The notes under the pieces were generated by a model. It worked only from the letters and a program-made list of their open reading frames with translations, was not told the origin of the DNA and ran no database searches. The position numbers and the translations under genes are program-made. Below, piece by piece: positions 8,779-16,939 of a stretch of 64,000 nucleotides of DNA (within the stretch, counting starts at the first letter, position 1; every line of letters begins with the position of its first letter). This DNA is from Variovorax sp. 54 (GTDB lineage: Bacteria > Pseudomonadota > Gammaproteobacteria > Burkholderiales > Burkholderiaceae_C). The stretch is from the NCBI RefSeq assembly GCF_002754375.1, contig NZ_PEFF01000001.1, forward strand, positions 6,527,501 to 6,591,500, read 5' to 3'.

Positions 8779-9948
8779 TCAGGGCGTACGCCAGCCAACA
8801 CGGTGCCCAGCCGCCGTGGCGTCGTGACGGGCATCGTCTTCGGTGTGCAAATAGATGCTGGTCGTGCTGATGTTGGCGTGCCCCAGGTTGTCTCGGACTA
8901 CTTTTAGGTCGACCTTTTCACTCTGGTGGCTTCCGGCTGTGTGACGAATCCAGTGCGTCGACGCCTGCTCGAGATGAGTCGCCGTAGCCTCGAACTCGGG
9001 GCCACGCTGCCGCAGCGCCGCAGCGGCGGCGTGCATCACTCCCTTGACGAGTTCGTGAATGGCGCTCCGCGCCATCGGCTTGATCGGGGCGATCAACGTC
9101 ATCACCAGTGGCGTGCCTTCGCCCTCCAATGGGAGCGGGCTCAAGGCATGGGCCTTGCGGTAGCGCATCAATTCGGCCATCAATTCGCCCGTAGCTGGAA
9201 CCAGTCGGGTCTTGCTGCCTTTACCGGTGATTTCGAGCCACCAGCGCTCGCGCCCATCGGTGCCGCGCCGACTGAAGAATCCGCCCATGCTGGCATCGCA
9301 GATCTCGGACACGCGCAGCCCGCCGATGTACAGCACTGAAAACAGCCATCGGCAGCGCGATGCGTGCAGCTTTTCACGTTCGCTACTTATGGGCATCGCT
9401 TCGATCGCTGCCTTCACCACGTTCCAATGCTCCTCTGGCAAAAAGCGGTTCACACGAGGTGCGGTCTGCCGGCGCCTGCGACGGCTCAGCGCCAACGGAT
9501 TGCCGGCCAGGTATCCGGCCTCCACGAGCCAAGAGAACATCGCATTGAGGATCGACAGCGCCTGACGCAGGCTCGATGGGCCAAGTGGGCCCGCAAAGGG
9601 TCGCCAGCGTGGCGAGTTGCGGCCCGGCTTCTGACCCGGCGCCATGACCCAGCGCTCGGCCGGCTGCGGGTCCCCGAGGAAACGCTGGTAGAGCAGCAGG
9701 TCCTCGTGCGTAAGGTCAGAGAGGGCTGCGCCGCGCTGCAGGACGCACCACAGCAGGAGACGTTCGGCTTCCTTGCGATAGCTGGAGAGGGTGGCGGGTG
9801 AGTCAGCGTAGCGGGCCAGCCAGGCAAGCACGGCCGAGCGGTCATCGAGCGCGGCCAACTGCGAGGGCAAACTGGCGCGATTGCGGCCGCGGCTACCGTC
9901 CAGGTGGGCCGGAGCCATCATTTGATCGAGGCTGACGAGTGCATTCAT
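8779..9948 (-). CDS. Tyrosine recombinase, TnpS-like resolvase
   Basis: A 389-residue tyrosine site-specific recombinase with every catalytic residue in place: Arg212 (GGLRVSEI), Lys243 (TGKGSKTR), His332 and Arg335 (THWIRHT), His357 (NLGHANIS) and Tyr366 (SIYLHTED). The N-terminal core-binding domain is closely related to that of the degenerate recombinase at 6664-8556 (SYRKEAERLLLWCVLQRG), so the two are paralogues. It is transcribed away from a KfrA-like coiled-coil gene. This divergent arrangement matches the tnpS-tnpT cointegrate-resolution pair of Tn4651-type transposons, which I infer is its role here. The intergenic region carries a candidate recombination site. An integrase function cannot be excluded. 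Confidence 0.85.
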   Translation of the reverse strand: MNALVSLDQMMAPAHLDGSRGRNRASLPSQLAALDDRSAVLAWLARYADSPATLSSYRKEAERLLLWCVLQRGAALSDLTHEDLLLYQRFLGDPQPAERWVMAPGQKPGRNSPRWRPFAGPLGPSSLRQALSILNAMFSWLVEAGYLAGNPLALSRRRRRQTAPRVNRFLPEEHWNVVKAAIEAMPISSEREKLHASRCRWLFSVLYIGGLRVSEICDASMGGFFSRRGTDGRERWWLEITGKGSKTRLVPATGELMAELMRYRKAHALSPLPLEGEGTPLVMTLIAPIKPMARSAIHELVKGVMHAAAAALRQRGPEFEATATHLEQASTHWIRHTAGSHQSEKVDLKVVRDNLGHANISTTSIYLHTEDDARHDATAAGHRVGWRTP

Positions 9949-10063
9949 GCAGAACTACGTGCAGTAGAAGGGCATAGTCAATTTTATGGACATTAGAGTA
10001 GTTATGTCCATGGATGAACCATTGCATAAATTAATTCAACACATTACGTTGTATTATTTATGA
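9949..10063. promoter_or_regulatory. AT-rich divergent intergenic region with inverted repeats, candidate resolution site
   Basis: This short region is clearly more AT-rich than its neighbours. It holds ATGGACAT at 9986-9993 and its exact inverse ATGTCCAT at 10004-10011, separated by 10 bases, and a second pair CAAC (10037-10040) and GTTG (10048-10051). Tyrosine recombinase cores consist of two inverted arms around a short spacer, and in Tn4651 the recombination site lies between tnpS and tnpT. The region must also hold both promoters, so an operator for the KfrA-like protein is an alternative reading. Confidence 0.55.
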
Positions 10064-11110
10064 ATGAATACCGAAATCGAACTCCAGAGCGACATCGAAG
10101 CCCTCAGGGGGCGATTTACGGAGACCAAAGACCTCTATCGCGAGGTTTGCGCGTTGCTGTTCTTCCGCTATGGCATCACCCCCACGGCCAGCAAGCTGTA
10201 CCAGTTCGTGCGCAAGGGCTCGATGAGCGCTCCAGCAGAGGCGTTGGCCCAATTCTGGGAGGATCTGCGCAGCAAGGCGCGCGTCGAAATTGACCATCCG
10301 GATCTGCCGCCTGAACTCAAAGAGAGCGCAGCGGAAGCCATCGCCGAGCTGTGGCGCCAGGCCACGGCCGCCGCACGCCAGGAGTTGGCGGTGATGCGCT
10401 TGGAGGACCAGGCCGCGGTCGAGCAAGCCCAGGGAGAGGAAACTCGGGCTCGCCAGGCGGAAACTGAGGCACTGGCCAACGCCGATACCCTGCGTCGGCA
10501 GCTGAGCAAAGCTCAGGAATCGCTCCAGCAGCGGCAAACGGACCTGGAGGCAGAGTGGCGCGCCCACGCCAGCGCCGTTGCACGCTTGCAGGAGTTGCAG
10601 CGCCACTTCGAGGAGGCGCGCAATCAGCAGGAGCGGGCTCGAGCAGATTTCAGCGTCAACTTAGGCAAGGCGCGAGAGGCCGTGGACGTCGCGAACGGTC
10701 GTTCGGACGCTGCCGAGCGGCGCGCACTGCTGGACATCGACCAGGAGCGTCAGGCTCGGATCAGAGTCGATAAGCAGCTCGAGGCTCTGCGCAGCCAACA
10801 GGCGCAGACCGAAGGCCGCTATCGCGAGAACATGCTGGCTCAGGCTGATGCGATTGCGCGGCTGCAGGTCAAGGCCGATGCAACAGAAGAGTCGCAACGG
10901 GAGCTCACCGCCAGCAACCGAAGCCTTGCCACCGAGCTTCAGGCCGCGCGGGAACAGCTGGCAGTAAGCCAGCAGGAAGCGCTGCAATATCGCGCTGAAG
11001 CGCAAACGTTGCGCGAGCTGCTGGATCGACTGTCGCCATCTCAAGAAGTGTCACAACAGGAAGTTCCTGCTTCGAAGCCCTCAAGGGTCAGCGCACGTAA
11101 GGCCCGATAG
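10064..11110 (+). CDS. KfrA/TnpT-like DNA-binding coiled-coil protein
   Basis: A 348-residue protein. Residues 1-120 fit the KfrA N-terminal DNA-binding domain (LFFRYGITPTASKLYQFVRKG, then a LAQFWEDLRSK motif). Residues 120-330 are a long Glu/Arg/Gln/Ala-rich coiled coil. The tail is basic (KPSRVSARKAR). KfrA proteins are autoregulated plasmid proteins that form filaments; TnpT, a similar coiled-coil protein, assists the TnpS recombinase in Tn4651. Divergence from a tyrosine recombinase favours a recombination-accessory role. An ATG at 10060 is in another frame; 10064 opens this one. A terminator follows 24 bases after the stop. Confidence 0.8.
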   Translation: MNTEIELQSDIEALRGRFTETKDLYREVCALLFFRYGITPTASKLYQFVRKGSMSAPAEALAQFWEDLRSKARVEIDHPDLPPELKESAAEAIAELWRQATAAARQELAVMRLEDQAAVEQAQGEETRARQAETEALANADTLRRQLSKAQESLQQRQTDLEAEWRAHASAVARLQELQRHFEEARNQQERARADFSVNLGKAREAVDVANGRSDAAERRALLDIDQERQARIRVDKQLEALRSQQAQTEGRYRENMLAQADAIARLQVKADATEESQRELTASNRSLATELQAAREQLAVSQQEALQYRAEAQTLRELLDRLSPSQEVSQQEVPASKPSRVSARKAR

Positions 11111-11134
11111 CGCACACTTGTCATCCAGAAAAAA

Positions 11135-11156
11135 ACCGCCCGAAGGCGGTCTTTTC
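11135..11156 (+). terminator. Terminator after the KfrA-like gene
   Basis: ACCGCC (11135-11140), loop CGAA and GGCGGT (11145-11150) are followed by CTTTTC. The A-run on the left side would let it act on both strands. Confidence 0.8.
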
Positions 11157-11471
11157 TTCCCAAGCAAAAGCCAACTGAATGACGCCACAAGGGAGGAGTG
11201 GTGAGTGCAATCATAGGCGATTCGAACCGAGGAAACCTTGAACACCGTAAAAGGTGGAGAAGTCAAGTGATGAGGGCGCCACGAATCTGCAGCTGCGGCT
11301 GAGCCCGGAGGCAACAGTGGCAGATCTGCGACAAGGGGAGCGCGATTCAGGCCGTCTTACGGACTTTTAACGACGAATTGCACTTGATGACCGCCCGCAT
11401 AGCGTATTAGATTTGTCGGAGGGGTGTACGCTTTTGGAGGCGCGGGCTGCCCGCATTAAAGGTGTGTTGGT
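11157..11471. other. Non-coding stretch, possible right end of the transposon
   Basis: No gene is evident. A 6-bp inverted repeat GCGGGC/GCCCGC lies at 11442-11454. CGACAA near 11330 and TTGTCG near 11413 are inverted relative to each other, which would fit transposase-binding repeats of an element end, but I could not find a matching left end because it is deleted. Nothing else is supported. Confidence 0.3.
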
Positions 11472-11660
11472 ATGAAGAAATCGTTGCTCGGGTTCACGGC
11501 CTCGACCGAATTCAAGCTGCGGATGAGCGAGAGCTTGAAGAAGACGGCCGCATCACGTGCGCGGCTGGGGCTACCGAAGGCCGTCGTTGTTGATGGCGTG
11601 GTGTTTAGGGAATACCCAGATGGAAGGCGTGAGCGAGTCAACAAGCAGTCGCCCGCTTGA
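11472..11660 (+). CDS. Small hypothetical protein, 62 residues
   Basis: A short open frame with N terminus MKKSLLGFTASTEF, a central helix MSESLKKTAASRARLGLPKA and C terminus FREYPDGRRERVNKQ. AAAGGTG at 11457-11463 could serve as a ribosome site. The composition is sensible for a small soluble DNA- or protein-binding peptide, but I recognise no family. It sits alone between the transposon module and the ATPase gene in a region rich in gene remnants. Confidence 0.45.
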   Translation: MKKSLLGFTASTEFKLRMSESLKKTAASRARLGLPKAVVVDGVVFREYPDGRRERVNKQSPA

Positions 11661-12060
11661 CATGCGCCGTATCGATGAAGATCAGCGCGAATCATCCGCG
11701 GCGACTACGTCACGCCGATGAACGAGGGGACAAAGTGATCTTTCACAAAGCCAAAACGACGGCCTGTCCACCCTGCCAGTTGCCGACCATCGATGCCAGG
11801 GATCTGTCCCAAGGCGACCAGGGGGTGCAGCCCACGTTGCCGCCTCCTGCTCACGGCCCCTCTCTCTCCGAGACCCTCACAGCCGCGCCCAACTTGTTGT
11901 CGAGGAAATGTGGAGGCACGAGACACTGGTTCTTGCGATTCGTCTTTCGGTTCAGCAACGCAAGAATTGCCATCCTTCGTTGCCAGCTTGCTCCGGTTCA
12001 TTCGAAAGGACCTTAACATTCATTCTGCTCTAGTTGCTCAAGGCCTCACACAGGATATCT
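11661..12060. other. Gene-poor stretch before the ATPase gene
   Basis: Open frames on both strands here lack ribosome sites and have unnatural composition. A short frame ending GDYVTPMNEGTK at about 11738 may be a decayed gene end. The promoter of the ATPase gene should lie in the AT-richer last 60 bases. Confidence 0.35.
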
Positions 12061-13434
12061 ATGCTCAAGTCTGCGTTGGACGATCATGCTTTCGGAAGCG
12101 AAATGGCAAGCCTTATCTCCCCCGCACGACCAATCCAAAGCATCGAGTATTTGCATGGACGCGCTAAAGAACTTGAGCGAATTACCCGGGCACTTTTCGC
12201 TCCCGGTCGGCATATTTTTATTTACGGCGATCGTGGAATCGGCAAGTCGTCCTTGGCTGCGTCGGCTGCGGCGCAGGCTCAGTCGTCCGACTCGCCATAT
12301 ATTGATGTCTCATGCTCGACGGACTCTACGTTCCGCAGTGTGATTGCGAACATCGGCTCTCAAGCAGTGCGGCTTAGCCGGATTCACAAGACGAAAAGAA
12401 CGCTGTCGGCGGGGATCGAACTGCGATTTCTTAAGCTCAGCGTAAGCGAAGAGGTCACAGACAACGACCTTTTTGAGGTAATCCGGACGGTCGGGGATGC
12501 CGTCGAAGTCTTGCGAGAGGTTGCAGCCGTTCACTCAATACGACCAGTGGTAGTTCTCGACGAGTTTGATCGCATGGCTAGCGAGCACGAGCGGGGCTTG
12601 TTCTCAGACTTAATCAAGCAACTTGGCGATAAGAAGATAAATGTCACTTTCTTTTTCACCGGAGTGGGTCATACACTCGACCAGCTACTAGGGGCTCACC
12701 CGTCTGCCATTCGACAGTTTGAGACCATTGAACTTGAGAAATTGAATTGGACCGCCCGATGGAATATTGCAGTTAATGCTCTTGTTAAATTTGGCGTTGA
12801 AATAGAAGACAACATTCGAGTAAGAATTGCCGCTGTCAGTGACGGCTATCCAGCATACGTGCATTTGATCACCGAAAAGCTACTTTGGCGGCTGTGGGAC
12901 GATCCATCGGAAGTTTCCAATGTCGACTGGAATCACTACAACGGAGCGATTCAAGATGCCATTGTGAGCGTCAACGCGGAGCTAAAGCGGCCATATGAGC
13001 AGGCTGTGAATCAGCGAACGGAGGATTTCGAAGAGGTGCTATGGGCGGCTGCAGATTCAGAATACCTTGATCGCGACCTTCGGCAGATATTTAGCTCATA
13101 CTGCTATGTGATGAGGCAGCGCCCCGGCCGTATCGCAATGGAATACAAGCAATTTTCGGCTATCTTGAACAAGCTGAAAAGTAAATCTTGTGGCGAGATC
13201 GTTGTGGCATCGCGATTTGATCGTCGAGGCTGGGTGGCCTATCGCGAAAGCATGCTGCGCGGCTACGCTCGCATGCGGGCTGAAGCACGCAACATTAAGC
13301 TTGTAGGGGAGCAGGAAACTCCACGGCAGGTAATGCACGCACCAGGCGGTGGTGGCCGCACGTTTGGTTCGGCGGTTCCCAAGGGTGTCCACATGGGACG
13401 CATTCGAGCAACCGAAGACGACGAGAGCGAATGA
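12061..13434 (+). CDS. ORC/Cdc6-like AAA ATPase
   Basis: A 457-residue P-loop ATPase: Walker A GDRGIGKSS from residue 56, Walker B VVVLDEFDR around residues 163-171, and a sensor-like VTFFFTGVGH segment. The order and the HGRAKELERI N-terminal motif (as in ORC or bacterial AAA ATPases that follow a RExEL box) suggest an Orc1/STAND-like fold. A C-terminal 150 residues with FSSYCYVMRQRPGR and RRGWVAYRESM may be a winged-helix or effector region. The ATG at 12061 is preferred because AGGA lies 6 bases before it. Codon use is more AT-rich than the core genome, which points to transfer. Such stand-alone ATPases are frequent in defence islands, but no effector partner is adjacent, so function is unknown. 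Confidence 0.7.
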   Translation: MLKSALDDHAFGSEMASLISPARPIQSIEYLHGRAKELERITRALFAPGRHIFIYGDRGIGKSSLAASAAAQAQSSDSPYIDVSCSTDSTFRSVIANIGSQAVRLSRIHKTKRTLSAGIELRFLKLSVSEEVTDNDLFEVIRTVGDAVEVLREVAAVHSIRPVVVLDEFDRMASEHERGLFSDLIKQLGDKKINVTFFFTGVGHTLDQLLGAHPSAIRQFETIELEKLNWTARWNIAVNALVKFGVEIEDNIRVRIAAVSDGYPAYVHLITEKLLWRLWDDPSEVSNVDWNHYNGAIQDAIVSVNAELKRPYEQAVNQRTEDFEEVLWAAADSEYLDRDLRQIFSSYCYVMRQRPGRIAMEYKQFSAILNKLKSKSCGEIVVASRFDRRGWVAYRESMLRGYARMRAEARNIKLVGEQETPRQVMHAPGGGGRTFGSAVPKGVHMGRIRATEDDESE

Positions 13435-13803
13435 ATCGCTAGATTTGGAGTTCAAGGGGTCGTGCGGCAATGTGAGGGTGCCGCTCATCTATGCCTGTGT
13501 CGAAATTCACGGGGCGTGGAACTCTCATCCCTTTGGAGTCAATCACTTACGCGCTGATTGATCATTGGGGATGGAACCGCTGTTTCACTAAAGATGGAGT
13601 TCTTCGGGTTTTGTCTCACTAACTTTGGAAGTTAGTGGCTAAATTTCGGCGTCGGCTGGCGTCGTTGCTGCGCGACGCCGAAAGACCGCCATCGGCCAGA
13701 AGCCGTCCTTGGCGATGTTCGCCTAAAGTTGACAAGCGGCTGCCTGATCTGCTGGCCTGAACGGTTATGCTTACTTTTCCTCACAAATAACGGAGAGACA
13801 CGA
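13435..13803. other. Intergenic stretch with two strong hairpins
   Basis: No gene is supported. CACTAACTT (13617-13625), loop TGG and AAGTTAGTG (13629-13637) form a 9-bp perfect hairpin. TTTCGGCGTCG (13644-13654) and CGACGCCGAAA (13673-13683) form an 11-bp perfect stem with an 18-base loop. Neither has a T-run, so they are not ordinary terminators. The end holds the ribosome site for the next gene. Confidence 0.5.
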
Positions 13804-14037
13804 ATGGCTATCGCTAAGGCTTGGGCACCGAAGTTCCCTGTTGGCTCAACTGTGACGCTGAATACCGGAGGGGGCCCGGTCATGTCGGTGAAGCATGAGC
13901 CGGGCAAAGAAGGGGCGAGCTACTACTGTCAATGGTTCGCTGGCAAGAAGCTTGACCAAGGCGAGTTCAAGGAAGAACAGCTCATCGCCGCCGAGCCTAA
14001 GGCTCCGTTGCCCGCGCCTGAAACCGAGAAAAAGTGA
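13804..14037 (+). CDS. YodC-like (DUF2158) small protein
   Basis: A 77-residue protein fitting the YodC/DUF2158 family: an N-terminal FPVGSTVTLNTGGGPVMSV segment, a central CQWFAGKKLDQGEFKEEQL, and an acidic-basic tail rich in Pro and Lys. The family has the pattern VxLKSGGPxMTV then CQWFDxxxLxxxxF. The ATG at 13804 has GGAGAG at 13792-13797, so it is chosen over upstream codons. Its biochemical role is not known; members are small cytosolic proteins often found on mobile elements. The stop overlaps the start of the next gene by one base, which implies translational coupling. Confidence 0.75.
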   Translation: MAIAKAWAPKFPVGSTVTLNTGGGPVMSVKHEPGKEGASYYCQWFAGKKLDQGEFKEEQLIAAEPKAPLPAPETEKK

Positions 14038-14300
14038 TGCTGGCGTCCGAGGCTGCACAGTGGATGCTCGCCATGCTGCATCGCGACGGCTGCATCTATC
14101 AGGATGACACGGTCGACATGCTCACAAAGGCAAATGCGGAGGATCTGCTTCGCGAGAACCCAGACGGAAACATTGTTCTCGGGAGTGGATTGCTCAACGC
14201 CTTCAAAAAAATCTCGGCTAGCGCGGTGTGGATCAAGCCCGACCGCTACTGGCGCTGGCGTGTCGATGAGGATGAGCCTGGTCGCGATCAGCGCGGATAG
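14037..14300 (+). CDS. Small protein resembling DUF6953
   Basis: An 87-residue protein with an N-terminal helix ASEAAQWMLAMLHRDGCIYQDD and a C-terminal SAVWIKPDRYWRWRVDEDEPG block. The pattern of QWM, Y-Q-D/E, LxAFxK and a final WR(W)R region matches what I recall of DUF6953, whose function is unknown. Its ATG shares a base with the stop of the YodC-like gene, so they are made together and may act together. Starts at GTG 14034 would change only the first residue. Confidence 0.6.
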   Translation: MLASEAAQWMLAMLHRDGCIYQDDTVDMLTKANAEDLLRENPDGNIVLGSGLLNAFKKISASAVWIKPDRYWRWRVDEDEPGRDQRG

Positions 14301-14476
14301 CTTTGCGCACTAGGAGATTTCACACCGACGTGCTTGCTCAGTCTGAATTCCCGCTCTCACGTTTTACTTAACGTAGCGCGTGTAGTGATCCGTGCCCGAT
14401 GTTAGAGAGACAGACGGCGGTGTAACACAGCACGCCTGCGTCCCTCTAATCACGCTAGGTTGCAGAAAGCCCCTTC

Positions 14477-15721
14477 ATGACTACCGTCGTTGCATCGAGC
14501 AATTTCCGCGTCCAGCAGGCCATTCAATTCACGCAGCGGATGGATAGAGCGGCGTCGAGCCTTGGCAGGGAGCCTTTCACACTCGATTTCTCACGTATAA
14601 CTGGAGCGTTCGCTTCGGCGATGTTGCCCGTTTGTGTTAAAGCCATGGCGTTGCGAGAGCAAGGCCTCCAAGTCCGCTTAATTGAACCGAATGACCAAAG
14701 CATGCGTCGGTTGTTCAGCAATACAGGCTGGAGCAATTTGATTGAACCAGAGCGGTTCGAAAGAGTTCGTCTCGGGCGAAACCTCCGTCAGTTCCCGGCA
14801 ACTAACTACAGAACGCATGAGGAACAGAATCAAGTTCTTAATAGAATTCTAGAGTTGATTCTATCGGTCACCCCAAACCTTGATCGGCGCGCGTTCGCAG
14901 CTGTCGAGTGGGCGCTGAATGAAATTACCGACAATGTACTGAATCACAGCGAATCCAGCGTGGGCGGGTTGCTTCAACTCTCAGTTTTTAATGCCACCAC
15001 TCACAAAGTCGAGTTTTCAGTTGCGGACGCTGGACAGAGTATTCCAGTATCTCTTGGCCCAACTCTCACGGACAGGGGGAGCGACAGAGATGTACTGCTT
15101 GCCTCCGTCAAAGAAGGAGTTACCCGAAGCGCCGTGAGCTTCCAAGGAAACGGCTTGTTCGGAGCTCTTCAAATATGCCGCGCGAGCAGGGGTATTTTTG
15201 CAATTAATTCTGGCGGAGCCTATTTGACATCAGTTCGCGGGGGAGAGCCGTTTGCCAAAAACACGGGACTGAGATCCGGTATAACTTCAATAGATGCCAC
15301 CATTGACTTCAGCGACGTAAACTTACTTGAGCAGGCATTGGTCTTTGGCGGGAAGAAACATACGCCAGTGGACTACCTGGAGCTCACTTATGAGTCTTAC
15401 GATTCTGATGATTTGATAGTGCCTATTCAGGAGTCCGGTGTATCAATAAGATCTCGTCAAGCAGGCTTTTTATTTCGAGTGAAGTTGGAAAATCTTTTAA
15501 GACATTATCCGGACCGAGCCGCCATCCTGGAATTTGGCGATACTCCCGTAATTTCGAGCAGCTTTGCCGACGAAGTTCTTGGGAAGTTGTTTCAAGCAAT
15601 GGGGCCCATGTCTTTTTCGAGGCGAATCATTATTCGCGGCGCAAATGAGACCGTTCAAGCAATCATCGATAGGTCAATCCTTCAGCGAATGCAATCTGCT
15701 AATGGAAAAACTCCGACCTAA
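14477..15721 (+). CDS. STAS - GHKL ATPase - DUF4325 (STAS-like) regulatory protein
   Basis: A 414-residue, three-part protein. Residues about 30-90 look like a STAS/MlaB fold (FTLDFSRITGAFASAMLPV). Residues about 130-260 are a GHKL-type ATPase: N-box EWALNEITDNVLNHS with Asn153, G1 box VADAGQSIP with Asp184, and G2 box GNGLFGAL around residues 224-231. Residues about 320-405 match the DUF4325 STAS-like domain (AILEFGDTPVISSSFADEVLG). There is no phospho-accepting His box. By family knowledge, STAS/GHKL pairs are anti-sigma and anti-anti-sigma partners; here both types are on one chain. Low GC and isolation in the accessory region suggest cargo, possibly stress or defence signalling. That function is inference. 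Confidence 0.7.
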   Translation: MTTVVASSNFRVQQAIQFTQRMDRAASSLGREPFTLDFSRITGAFASAMLPVCVKAMALREQGLQVRLIEPNDQSMRRLFSNTGWSNLIEPERFERVRLGRNLRQFPATNYRTHEEQNQVLNRILELILSVTPNLDRRAFAAVEWALNEITDNVLNHSESSVGGLLQLSVFNATTHKVEFSVADAGQSIPVSLGPTLTDRGSDRDVLLASVKEGVTRSAVSFQGNGLFGALQICRASRGIFAINSGGAYLTSVRGGEPFAKNTGLRSGITSIDATIDFSDVNLLEQALVFGGKKHTPVDYLELTYESYDSDDLIVPIQESGVSIRSRQAGFLFRVKLENLLRHYPDRAAILEFGDTPVISSSFADEVLGKLFQAMGPMSFSRRIIIRGANETVQAIIDRSILQRMQSANGKTPT

Positions 15722-16083
15722 ACCGATGGATCAGACGGTCAAGCGTTGGCCGGCTGTGCCACAGCGTGTCATTGTTGCCTTCTCGGGGCGAGCTCTTGCC
15801 TGCCAATCATCACGAACGTTAGATGACGACTCTTTGGCGGTGATGCGATCGGCTGCTTATGGCCGACTGTAGCCGGTCGCGCTGCTGTCGCGAAGGGCCC
15901 GAAGCAGCCGGCCGCTAAATCCGAAAGAGGACATTCGAGTAAAGTCGTTTTTCCCGCCAGCATCAGCGAACCCATGCCTAAGACATTGCCCCGAACCATC
16001 TGCCTCGTGACCTGGTGCACGCGTGAGGTGACAGTGCGGCTTTCATTTGGGAATCGCTTGACCTTTGCCAACGCAGTGAGCAC
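15722..16083. other. Intergenic stretch without a supported gene
   Basis: Only short, compositionally odd frames occur on either strand. No hairpin, repeat or RNA gene was seen. Confidence 0.4.
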
Positions 16084-16389
16084 GTGACGGGCGGTCCGGA
16101 TGCCCCGAGCCGCCGACGGCCGTGGCTACAGTCGATGCAGGCCCTCGCCGTCGCGGCCTTGATCGGCTGGGGTTGCCTTGTGGGAGCGACCGAAGTGGCG
16201 GAAAGCCTGCGCACCGGGGTGCTCAACAACCGCAAAGGACCTGACATCCTTGCAGCCGAGCAGCCCGTCTTTTACTGGGCCCTGATCGGCTTCTACACGG
16301 CGGCAACCCTGACCGCCGCCGGCTTGGCGCTTTTGGTGCTGGCCATTGCCGTGCGCGATCTGATTGGTGCGAGAGGCCCTGATCGATGA
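16084..16389 (+). CDS. Putative two-span membrane protein
   Basis: A 101-residue frame begins with GTG and reads VTGGPDAPSRRRPWLQ, followed by two hydrophobic segments: ALAVAALIGWGCLVGA (residues about 20-36) and [25 protein letters not shown] (about 63-90). The short positively charged ends fit a membrane hairpin with both termini in the cytoplasm. No ribosome site is evident and I recognise no family, so it could be a real small cargo gene or a chance frame in high-GC sequence. Confidence 0.4.
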   Translation: MTGGPDAPSRRRPWLQSMQALAVAALIGWGCLVGATEVAESLRTGVLNNRKGPDILAAEQPVFYWALIGFYTAATLTAAGLALLVLAIAVRDLIGARGPDR

Positions 16390-16939
16390 ACACGTCGTCT
16401 ACGCGCCTGGCGACCTGCGTGCCGGTGGTGACGAGCCCGTTGTCGGTTGTCCGTGCGGCGCAGTTCTCCTGGCCCACTCACAAACGCCTGCGTGGCGACG
16501 CCGAAGGACCGCTGTTGGCCGAGTGCGGCCCTCGGAGAGCATTCTGCCGCGCCCCCACCCGCGCCCGGCCTGGCCTGGCCAGGCCAGGTCTGGCAAAGAC
16601 TTGAGCATTGCGACTGGTAGGCGCATCTTCTGCAGGGCTCGAAGCGACGGCCTGCAATCCGCCAGAGGAGAGGAGTGCGTTGCGCACATCGACGGCCCGC
16701 GTGAGAGGAGCGTTCGTACTCTTCGTCGGTCAGCGGTCGGGGTGGGATCGCTTGGGCACCTACGACTTGCGCCGCAAAAGCACCATCAAGCCTACAAGCG
16801 AACCGCGTCTGATCGTCGCTCGCCTTCGATTTTGTTCACTGTACCCCACCAGCTGGGCCATCCACGCCCTCGGGGAGGGGGATCGCCAGTCGGCCAGCGC
16901 GCGAGCTTGGCCTGCCAATTTCACCGTGGTGCTCGGTAG
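16390..16939. other. Degenerate region with a 20-bp perfect palindrome
   Basis: No credible gene. Bases 16569-16588 form a perfect palindrome built from CCTGG and CCAGG units. Open frames here are short and arginine-rich, as expected of non-coding high-GC DNA. It probably represents decayed cargo. Confidence 0.4.

Noticed and set aside
11200..11260. A tRNA-like 3' arm on the minus strand (GGTTCGAAT followed further on by ACCA)
   Set aside because: The T-stem does not pair, the distance to ACCA is too long for an acceptor arm, and no anticodon or D arm is found upstream.
11657..12019. Open frames on both strands of 100 or more codons
   Set aside because: No ribosome sites, Cys- and Pro-rich unnatural composition, and overlapping opposite-strand frames of equal quality.
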